The notes beneath the pieces are model-generated. The model searched no databases. It was given only the letters and a program-made list of their open reading frames with translations, and was not told the origin of the DNA. From assembly GCA_965657085.1 (NCBI GenBank), contig CBFHND010000009.1:1-64000 (forward strand): a stretch of 64,000 bases of DNA, written 5' to 3'. Source of the stretch: CBFHND01 sp965657085. Lineage in GTDB: Bacteria > Pseudomonadota > Alphaproteobacteria > Rhodobacterales > Rhodobacteraceae. The stretch's first letter is position 1. Each line of letters opens with the position of its first letter. Made by a program: the position numbers and the translations under genes. Positions 57,784 to 64,000 of the stretch are shown piece by piece.

Positions 57784-59201
57784 CACTGGCCGCGACCAAC
57801 GCCGATTGGGCAGACGCCAAGGAGAGCGTGGCAGCCAAGCCGCAGTCCGGTGTTTTGTCGGTCTGGCCCGTGGCCGCATTTACCGCTCTCGCGGCCTTCA
57901 TCGTGTTCATTACAAACTGGGCGGATCCGATGATCCGCCACGATGATTTCCCGGCCATGTTGGCCTATCCCGAAGGCTTTTGGCTCAAGACCCTGAATGA
58001 AGGGCGCTGGCTGAACTACATCTGGCACCTGCGCGAGATCGTGACGCCCTCGTGGCTGAACTACGCGGCGTACCAGTTGCTGTGGGTGATCTTCTGTGCG
58101 GCGGTTGCGGTTGCGACGATGCGCGATGACAGGCCGGACAAGTTGCCGATCGCCATTGCTGTTCTGCTGATGCTCGCGCCGCCGGCCACGCTGATTTCGC
58201 TGTGGTTCAACACGCTGTTGCCGGGACTGGCGCTTGTGGCGCTTTATGCGGTCATGGGATGCCGGATGTCGGTGCGCGCGCATCGCGCATTTCTGCCGCT
58301 GTTCGTGGTGGCGACCTTCATGGCCTATACGACTTATCCGATTTTGCTTTTGGTTGTGTGCCTGGTGCAAACCCGCAATCGCAGTTGGGGCGATCTTGCT
58401 GGCCTTGTTGTCCTGTTCGGTGCCAGCTTTGTTGCGGCGGTGCTTTTGACCTATTCGATCAATTGGTACGTGCACGGTGTCTTTGATGTCCCGCTGGCGT
58501 CCTGGCGCGAGGCGACGCCTGCAGAAGACATGGCCGGTATGCTGGCCAATGCGGCGGCGATCAAACCGCTGATGCTCGATTTTCTGATCACCATGACCTA
58601 TCACTTCCAGCCCGGTGTCTATTTCCACATTGGCATGCTGATTGCGGCCACGCTGGTGCTGGCGCGCTATGCCCCAATGAAGGCGGTTTATCTGCATACA
58701 GGTCTGGCCATCGGCCTTGCGCTGTTGGCGGCGCAGGTGGTCAAGCTGGGCGTGAAGATCCCGCCGCGTGCGTTTCTGTTCGTGTGGGTGTTCTACGTCG
58801 CCATTCTGGGCAGTGCGCTGACCTATGCGATGCGCTGGGACGGCTGGGGGCCTCGTGTCGCCTTCAAACTGGTGCTGTTCCTTGTGCTCAGCTACATGTT
58901 TCAGACGTTCAAGCAGACCAACACCTATGGGGATTGGCAAAGTGATACCCGCGCCATGGCCGAGGCCGTGGGCGAAGGCCGCGCCCCGGTCATCGTGGTG
59001 GGCAACCTGTGTGATCTGCCCTCCTGCAAGGGGGCCTCGATCCAGACGATTGATGCGTTGAAATACCGCCTCTGGATGATAGGCGGGCGAAAGGATGTCT
59101 ATTTCTGCAACGTTGATCCGGAAAGCTGCGTTGATGCCGCGCCGACGGCCACACGGCTGATCGTCAGCGGAACGGGTTGGCGCGTCGAACATCCGACCTG
59201 A
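57780..59201 (+). CDS. GtrII-like membrane glucosyltransferase (PF14264-type)
   Basis: A 473-aa protein with about 11-12 helices. After the first helix comes NWADPMIRHDDFPAMLAYPE with the DD acidic pair typical of GT-C enzymes, then FWLKTLNEGRWLNYIWHLRE, the EGRW mark of the glucosyltransferase GtrII group. The periplasmic C-terminal part carries four cysteines (CDLPSCKG; CNVDPESC). It would transfer the lipid-linked sugar to a surface glycan. Last gene of the operon; a terminator follows. Confidence 0.82.
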   Translation: MTLAATNADWADAKESVAAKPQSGVLSVWPVAAFTALAAFIVFITNWADPMIRHDDFPAMLAYPEGFWLKTLNEGRWLNYIWHLREIVTPSWLNYAAYQLLWVIFCAAVAVATMRDDRPDKLPIAIAVLLMLAPPATLISLWFNTLLPGLALVALYAVMGCRMSVRAHRAFLPLFVVATFMAYTTYPILLLVVCLVQTRNRSWGDLAGLVVLFGASFVAAVLLTYSINWYVHGVFDVPLASWREATPAEDMAGMLANAAAIKPLMLDFLITMTYHFQPGVYFHIGMLIAATLVLARYAPMKAVYLHTGLAIGLALLAAQVVKLGVKIPPRAFLFVWVFYVAILGSALTYAMRWDGWGPRVAFKLVLFLVLSYMFQTFKQTNTYGDWQSDTRAMAEAVGEGRAPVIVVGNLCDLPSCKGASIQTIDALKYRLWMIGGRKDVYFCNVDPESCVDAAPTATRLIVSGTGWRVEHPT

Positions 59202-59224
59202 TCCGGGCGAAACGTGACACCGAC

Positions 59225-59252
59225 AACCGGGGCCGCATCAGGCCCCGGTTTT
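59225..59252. terminator. Terminator between the convergent GtrII-like and dehalogenase-like genes
   Basis: Stem AACCGGGGCC (59225-59234) with GGCCCCGGTT (59241-59250), loop GCATCA, then TTT. It overlaps the last codons of the minus-strand gene. Confidence 0.8.
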
Positions 59253-60419
59253 GCCGTTCCACCACTCCGAAGGCTTGCGCCGCCCGCCGCGCTTTCGGTC
59301 CAGCCAAAAAGCCAGCTTGCGCCAACGTGACAACGCCAACCGCAGCCACATCCGATGCCGCCACTGGCTGAAGTTTCGGTTGAATGGACAGACCCGCAGA
59401 CAGATCGCGCAATCGGTCGCGGTCTTGGCCCAGAAGCTGAAGCATTTTTCGGCATCCGAAGTCCATTTGCGCACACCTCTGATCGCCGACACATTTGCCC
59501 CCCCGACCTCGGGCGGGCCAAAGGGCAAGGCTTTGACAGGGCAGGCATCTGCGCATTTGGTGCAGATGTCGCAGAACGCGCGCACCCCGCGCGGCTGCGG
59601 CGCGTCATGGGTCAGCGGCAGGTTCGTGAAAATCTTGGAAAAGCGCAGGCGTGGGCCAAACTCTGGCGTGATGACCAACTGGTTGCGGGCGTACTCACCC
59701 AATCCTGCCTTGACCGCATAAGGGATCACCAGCCCTGTGTCGTTCATGCTGGCCACGGCCTCGTATCCGAGGTTGCGGATAAAGGCGGCCAGTTGCATGA
59801 CCACTGCGGCCTCGTGGCTGTATTCGCGCCCGGTAGCCGCCCCCGCCAGAGCCGAAGGGTAAGTCGCCACCAGTTCTTCGTCCATCTCGTGGCCCAGAAC
59901 GATCACGCTGCTCAGTCCCTTCGGCAGGTCGTTGGGGGCCTCCGTCAGATCGCGCGTATCGACCCGGCTGGCATAGAGCCACCGTGCATCCAGATCCGTG
60001 ACCCCGCACAGGTCCGCCCCGAAAAACCGCGCCACGCGTTTGATCTCGGTCGCCATTTGCGCAGGATCATCGACCTCCACCCGATCGGCAGCCACGGGCG
60101 TGTCATAGCTGATGGGGGCCTGAAATCCTTCGCGGCGGCCCTGATCTGCATGCCGGTCCGTCATCACATCCGAAATCAGCCACGCGGCGTTTCGCAGGGC
60201 GAAATCACGCTGGGTGAAGCCGTCGCCCCGGCGCGGTGCGGCTTCCATCCGGTAAGAGGCGAAAAAGGCGTCCGTATGCTTGCTGCGCACCGACGCGTCC
60301 CAGAACGCGCGGGTGAACACGTCGTTGCGCTGCACGAAGGGCGCGAAGTCTTCGGTGGTTTCGATGCCTGCGGCGGCGTCACTGTCTTGTGTGGGCCACT
60401 GATTGTTCGGATATGCCAT
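59238..60419 (-). CDS. Reductive-dehalogenase-like 4Fe-4S protein
   Basis: A 393-aa cytosolic protein with no Tat signal. It resembles the core of reductive dehalogenases and epoxyqueuosine reductase: a corrinoid-binding-like central domain (VKRVARFFGADLCGVTDLDA-type segment, residues 125-145; VIVLGHEMDEELVATYPSAL) and two iron-sulfur motifs, CDICTKCADACP (C283, C286, C289, C293) and C326-x10-CAICLRVCP (C337, C340, C344). Respiratory enzymes carry a Tat signal and a membrane anchor; this one has neither, so an assimilatory or non-dehalogenating role is more likely. Single gene, convergent with the gtr operon. Confidence 0.8.
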   Translation of the reverse strand: MAYPNNQWPTQDSDAAAGIETTEDFAPFVQRNDVFTRAFWDASVRSKHTDAFFASYRMEAAPRRGDGFTQRDFALRNAAWLISDVMTDRHADQGRREGFQAPISYDTPVAADRVEVDDPAQMATEIKRVARFFGADLCGVTDLDARWLYASRVDTRDLTEAPNDLPKGLSSVIVLGHEMDEELVATYPSALAGAATGREYSHEAAVVMQLAAFIRNLGYEAVASMNDTGLVIPYAVKAGLGEYARNQLVITPEFGPRLRFSKIFTNLPLTHDAPQPRGVRAFCDICTKCADACPVKALPFGPPEVGGANVSAIRGVRKWTSDAEKCFSFWAKTATDCAICLRVCPFNRNFSQWRHRMWLRLALSRWRKLAFWLDRKRGGRRKPSEWWNGKTGA

Positions 60420-60502
60420 AGCGTCACGCTAACGCGTCGCATTCGGGATGGACAAGCCGCAAAAGGAGCGAAAAGCATAGGCCAAACAAGGGAGAACACG
60501 GA

Positions 60503-61447
60503 ATGAAGATTGGCTTTATCGGTCTGGGCAATGTCGGCGGCAAACTGTCGGGCAGCCTGATCCGCAATGGATTGGACGTGCAGGTGCATGACCTCGACCC
60601 GGATATGGTCGCGGCCAAGGTGGCACAGGGGGCCACCGCCGGAGGCAGTCCTGCCGAGATGATGCAGGCGTGCGATGCGGTCATCACCTGCCTGCCATCG
60701 CCTGCCGCGTCGGCGGCAGTTCTGGACGAGATGCTGCCGCATGTGGGGCCGGGCAAGATCTGGATGGAAATGTCGACCACCGACGCCGAAGAGGTCAAAC
60801 GCCTTGGTGCGTTGGTGCAGGAGCGTGGTGGGCGTGCGGTGGATTGCCCGGTGTCGGGCGGCTGCCACCGGGCGGACACCGGCAACATTTCGATCTACGC
60901 TGGCTGTGACCGCGAGACATTTGACAGGGTGCTGCCAATCCTGACCCATATGGGCCGCCGCATTCTGCACGTGGGCGAGATCGGCAATTCCTCGATCCTG
61001 AAGGTGATGACGAACTATCTGGCCACGGCCAACCTGCTGACGCTTTGCGAGGCGCTGACGGTGATGAAGGCGGCTGGCATGGACCTCGGGATGACCTATG
61101 ATGCTATTGCCATGTCCTCGGGCACGTCCTTTGTGCACGAAACGGAAAGCCAGCTGATCTTGTCGGGGTCGCGCGACGTCAATTTCACCATGGACCTGAT
61201 CCAGAAGGACATCGGCCTGTTCCAAAAAATCGCCGACATGCACGACGTGCCGTTGGACATCTCACCGCTGATCATCGACCTGATGACGGACGGACAGCGC
61301 CGGTATGGCGAACGGGCGCAATCGGACCGCATGATCGAACGTCTCGAAGAGGCCACGGGCCTGAGCATTCAAGCCGATGGTTTCCCGCAAGAACTGGTAG
61401 ACGACGAACCGGAAGAGCGCGGTTACGAGGTGGTGCGGGGCGGCTAA
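60503..61447 (+). CDS. 3-hydroxyisobutyrate-dehydrogenase-family NAD(P)-dependent oxidoreductase
   Basis: A 314-aa beta-hydroxyacid dehydrogenase. Rossmann GFIGLGNVGGKLSGSLIRNG, substrate-binding CPVSGGCHRADTGNISIYAG, catalytic Lys in SSILKVMTNYLATANLL, and the C-terminal IQKDIGLFQKIADMHDVP. The substrate cannot be fixed from sequence (3-hydroxyisobutyrate, tartronate semialdehyde or similar). Divergent from the dehalogenase-like gene. Confidence 0.9.
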   Translation: MKIGFIGLGNVGGKLSGSLIRNGLDVQVHDLDPDMVAAKVAQGATAGGSPAEMMQACDAVITCLPSPAASAAVLDEMLPHVGPGKIWMEMSTTDAEEVKRLGALVQERGGRAVDCPVSGGCHRADTGNISIYAGCDRETFDRVLPILTHMGRRILHVGEIGNSSILKVMTNYLATANLLTLCEALTVMKAAGMDLGMTYDAIAMSSGTSFVHETESQLILSGSRDVNFTMDLIQKDIGLFQKIADMHDVPLDISPLIIDLMTDGQRRYGERAQSDRMIERLEEATGLSIQADGFPQELVDDEPEERGYEVVRGG

Positions 61448-61510
61448 CGGCTTGCCCCTAAGGGGCCGCGCGCGTACATGGCCCCAAGAACCACAGGTGG
61501 GGCAGGGCGT

Positions 61511-61996
61511 ATGAACGACGATGAAGTACTGGCCAGGGTATCGGCGTCCATGGGGCGCCGCATCCTGGGCGTGACCTCGGTGGGGCTGTTGGGCCTGTTC
61601 CTGATCTACATCGCCTTTACACGCCCGCCGGCCTTTGGCTGGCAGATTTTCCTGCTGGCCTTTGGCGGCGCGTCGCTGTGGCTGGCGGACCTCATGCGCC
61701 GCGCAACGGCAGAAGTGATCGAACTGACGGAAACGGAATTGCGTGACACATCGGGTACGGTGATCGCCCGCATGGATGATATTTCCGGCATAGATCGCGG
61801 CTTTTTCGCCTTCAAACCGTCCAACGGGTTTCTTTTGAAAACCAAAAAACCCGGACCGCGCGCATGGCGTCCGGGGCTTTGGTGGCGCGCTGGGCGCCGG
61901 ATCGGTGTGGGCGGCATGACGCCCGGTTCGCAATCCAAGGCCATGTCCGAGATCATCGCGATCAAACTGGCCCAACGTGAAATGGAACAGGGCTAG
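61511..61996 (+). CDS. Hypothetical membrane protein
   Basis: A 161-aa protein with two helices near the N-terminus (RILGVTSVGLLGLFLIYIAF and FGWQIFLLAFGGASLWLADL), then a soluble part with ELTETELRDTSGTVIARMDD, FKPSNGFLLKTKKPGPRAWR and GRRIGVGGMTPG that resembles a PH-like membrane-associated domain. Family not named. The start at 61511 follows the 63-nt spacer after the dehydrogenase. Confidence 0.7.
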   Translation: MNDDEVLARVSASMGRRILGVTSVGLLGLFLIYIAFTRPPAFGWQIFLLAFGGASLWLADLMRRATAEVIELTETELRDTSGTVIARMDDISGIDRGFFAFKPSNGFLLKTKKPGPRAWRPGLWWRAGRRIGVGGMTPGSQSKAMSEIIAIKLAQREMEQG

Positions 61997-61999
61997 GCC

Positions 62000-62566
62000 T
62001 TAGTTACACAGACAGTCCCATTTCACGGACGGGGCATACCGTGGGCTCGTGACCACGAAGTTTTCGATGGTGTGTGCGCCAATGCCAGTGTCGAATGGCG
62101 GGTCGTAATCCACGAAGGTCTCAACAACCACAACCCGTTCGTTGTGGATCATGACGGGCAAACGACCATGCCAGTTCTTGACATCGTTGTTGGACAGGTT
62201 CGGTATGTTGCCTTTCACCTTGGACCAGTCCCGTTTGTAGATGTCCTTGTTCGCATCATACTTCAGCGATGAGACACGAATGGATGTGTCCGAATTGGTC
62301 GAGTGTGTCAGGTATTTCAACATGCTTCTCATGCCATTCATGAAGTCCGGATCAATCGGGTCCGTCTGTCGGGAAACGATGTCTCCGATAGAGTAAGCGG
62401 CCTTTTGGTTGATCGCATGCTGGCGATAGGCGTCAAAGATCGCGAATTGAACCAGGAAGATCCAGAACAAGGCCGGTATGATGAACACCAGTTCGAGCGT
62501 GATATTGCCCTCTTCGCGGCGTGCAAAGCGTTTCAGGCCATTCACAGTGTTGAGTATATGTTTCAA
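62000..62566 (-). CDS. TadE-family pilus-assembly protein
   Basis: A 188-aa TadE/TadF-type pseudopilin: short basic leader, then GNITLELVFIIPALFWIFLV followed by QFAIFDAYRQHAINQKAAYS (Glu at +5 and one N-terminal helix). Exported by the Tad (Flp pilus) system and processed by TadV. Starts in the stop codon of the next upstream gene (ATGA). Confidence 0.85.
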   Translation of the reverse strand: MKHILNTVNGLKRFARREEGNITLELVFIIPALFWIFLVQFAIFDAYRQHAINQKAAYSIGDIVSRQTDPIDPDFMNGMRSMLKYLTHSTNSDTSIRVSSLKYDANKDIYKRDWSKVKGNIPNLSNNDVKNWHGRLPVMIHNERVVVVETFVDYDPPFDTGIGAHTIENFVVTSPRYAPSVKWDCLCN

Positions 62567-63102
62567 GTGTCTGGCTCCTGTACAAAGACCGAGGTCGAAT
62601 ACATTTCAACGCGCCCCGATCCGTCCTTTGAAAAGGCATGCCCCAGCGCCGATGTCTTGAACACCGGTTTGAAGCGGTAGCAGGCGCGCAGCAGCATCAT
62701 CTCGTGTTTCTGGCCGTGCTTGAACTTTCGCAACGGGGTCACGGGCAACGACGTGTCGACACAGTCTGCGGTTGCCGCCAGCTCCGCGAAACCACGCGGA
62801 TCGACGGAATCCATCTCAAGGCGCAATGTCTGATCGCAGTCCTCCAGAAAACCGGAGTAGTCACAGATCATCTGCTTGAGATTGGCATGGCTGGGCGCTG
62901 TGCCGGTCGTCAGGCGGATCTGGCGCACGGTCATATCCATGCCGCGGTCCAGAAACATCTGGCGCATCGAATAGATGCCCATCTCGACCGAGGTCAGGAA
63001 GAGTGTGAACACCAGAGGCAACGCGATGGCGAATTCAACCAGCATCTGTCCGTCTTCTTCGCGGCGGAAACGACGCAGGAATTTGAAGGATGAGCGGATC
63101 AT
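62563..63102 (-). CDS. TadE/TadF-family pilus-assembly protein
   Basis: A 179-aa pseudopilin, paralogue of its neighbour: RRFRREEDGQMLVEFAIALP, then LVFTLFLTSVEMGIYSMRQM, then a soluble C-terminal domain with three Cys (DYSGFLEDCD, TADCVDT, LRACYRFKP). Overlaps both neighbours by 4 nt. Confidence 0.85.
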   Translation of the reverse strand: MIRSSFKFLRRFRREEDGQMLVEFAIALPLVFTLFLTSVEMGIYSMRQMFLDRGMDMTVRQIRLTTGTAPSHANLKQMICDYSGFLEDCDQTLRLEMDSVDPRGFAELAATADCVDTSLPVTPLRKFKHGQKHEMMLLRACYRFKPVFKTSALGHAFSKDGSGRVEMYSTSVFVQEPDT

Positions 63103-64000
63103 TGTGTCAGCCTCAGTTGGTTGATTGAACGTGCGATCGCTGTGAACACTTCTGTCAGCTCAGTACCCTGTGCCTCGAAGAAATGGCTCTCAGAGGATGC
63201 GCAGTTCTTCATGGTGTTCGTGCCATGGGGCGAGGTTTCGAACCCTACGGCCCAGATGACAATGCCCTTGTCTTTGGCCGCATCACAGATGTTCTGTGTC
63301 AGAGTGTCGCCATACGACCCGGAATACTTCATGTTGAAGTACTTGTAGTGTTGCGATGGGTGGACGTTCTTGTTCAGATAGTTCCACAGGTTGTTGTTTT
63401 TCCAGTGCACCACCTTGCTTGATGTGGAATAGGCCCAATCCGATAGGCGATAGCTTTGCGTGTTCTGGCCATCGGTCATCACGACAATCGTCTTGAGCGT
63501 GTCGTTATCGGTATACGGTGCCGGACGCGCCGTAAAATCGGTGCCATAATCTCCGGTCCGCTTGATGTCCTGGTTGACCGGTTGGAACGAGGGATCCAAC
63601 AGGCTGGTCGCCCATTTCATGCCCAGAAAGATCGACGTTTGGGTCCGTGCCTGAAAGCGGTCAATCATCCAGTTCATGTACGTGAGATCATCGCTGATGG
63701 CATGTACACGCTCGTACTTCCTTTGCGGACACGATGGGTTGTTAACCTTGTTTTCGCTATCTTCATACCACTGGAAATGCTGCATTTGCGCATAGAGGTG
63801 GTCCGTATCGAATGTGGTGGTGCTGAAGGAGGCATCGGGGAATTCGGCACAGTGCGAGTAGTTGTGCTTCGCGTCCACCTTCGGCAACGCTTTGAAGATA
63901 TCGGGACCGATATTCACGTGCTCGGCATAAGGAATGACAGAAACAGACACCTGGCCAGCCGTTTCAGGCCGCAGCAAGATGCTGAGAAACTTCTTTGATG
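63099..64000 (-). CDS. Tad-locus von Willebrand factor A protein (TadG-like), N-terminus outside window
   Basis: The minus-strand frame is open to the window edge, giving about 300 C-terminal residues with no start that must be used; a TTG at 63977 is not needed. VWA-like text: TIVVMTDGQNTQSYRLSDWA (a DxG-type turn), ICDAAKDKGIVIWAVGFETS, and a final HFFEAQGTELTEVFTAIARS. TadG-type proteins combine an N-terminal TadE-like helix with this domain and sit with TadE/TadF in the pilus locus. The truncation is only by the window. Confidence 0.85.
   Translation of the reverse strand, partial: SKKFLSILLRPETAGQVSVSVIPYAEHVNIGPDIFKALPKVDAKHNYSHCAEFPDASFSTTTFDTDHLYAQMQHFQWYEDSENKVNNPSCPQRKYERVHAISDDLTYMNWMIDRFQARTQTSIFLGMKWATSLLDPSFQPVNQDIKRTGDYGTDFTARPAPYTDNDTLKTIVVMTDGQNTQSYRLSDWAYSTSSKVVHWKNNNLWNYLNKNVHPSQHYKYFNMKYSGSYGDTLTQNICDAAKDKGIVIWAVGFETSPHGTNTMKNCASSESHFFEAQGTELTEVFTAIARSINQLRLTQ

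Overview
The window is a GC-rich bacterial chromosome segment from a marine Roseobacter-group (Rhodobacteraceae, Alphaproteobacteria) relative. The evidence is the order of the ribosomal cluster, an L3 protein with a long Ala/Glu-rich tail, zinc-lid adenylate kinase directly after secY, a general L-amino-acid permease operon (aapJQMP), an ATP12-type F1 assembly chaperone, a phasin, and tad pilus genes. The placement rests on gene content alone; no phylogeny was run.

Layout. 1-22.3 kb: the 3' end of tuf, a CHASE4 histidine kinase with a stand-alone receiver, then the S10, spc and alpha ribosomal operons. That cluster is cut into segments: rpsJ-rplC-rplD-rplW; rplB-rpsS-rplV-rpsC-rplP; rpmC to rpmD; rplO-secY-adk; rpsM-rpsK-rpoA-rplQ. 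The gaps hold cspA and a phasin, an AT-rich XRE regulator module plus a 2OG-Fe(II)-oxygenase-like gene, and a PQ-loop-like membrane protein. Most segments end in an intrinsic terminator and restart from a visible sigma70-type promoter. 22.3-33.3 kb: host-attachment-like protein, periplasmic Deg-type protease, rarA, crcB, an RluA-family pseudouridine synthase, HAD phosphatase, ATP12, and aapJQMP. 33.3-44.6 kb, mostly minus strand: a fatty-acid-hydroxylase/ferredoxin/SixA operon; yidC-MOSC-engB-argB; an EAL protein with a degenerate GGDEF domain; ttcA; a plus-strand RTX protein; and rpmH-rnpA-yidD.

44.9-64 kb: a TVP38 membrane protein, a MerA-like flavoprotein and a histidine kinase; tRNA-Arg(ACG); a minus-strand methylamine/betaine-type operon (DMGDH/GcvT-like oxidoreductase, MttB-like methyltransferase, TetR) with twin palindromic operators upstream; an EamA exporter divergent from a YafY/WYL regulator; a gtr-like glycan operon (GtrB-like, GtrA, methyltransferase, GtrII-like); a reductive-dehalogenase-like Fe-S protein; a beta-hydroxyacid dehydrogenase; and the tad-type pseudopilin/VWA genes that run off the right edge.

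The main non-coding signals are: (i) a hairpin with compensatory base changes and a constant 3' flank, found downstream of both tuf and rplP; (ii) a family of palindromic GTAAGGTGGG-type repeats between operons; (iii) shared TTGNNN-17-TATACG promoters on ribosomal sub-operons; (iv) a pair of TetR-type operators. No CRISPR array, insertion sequence, prophage or rRNA gene was found.
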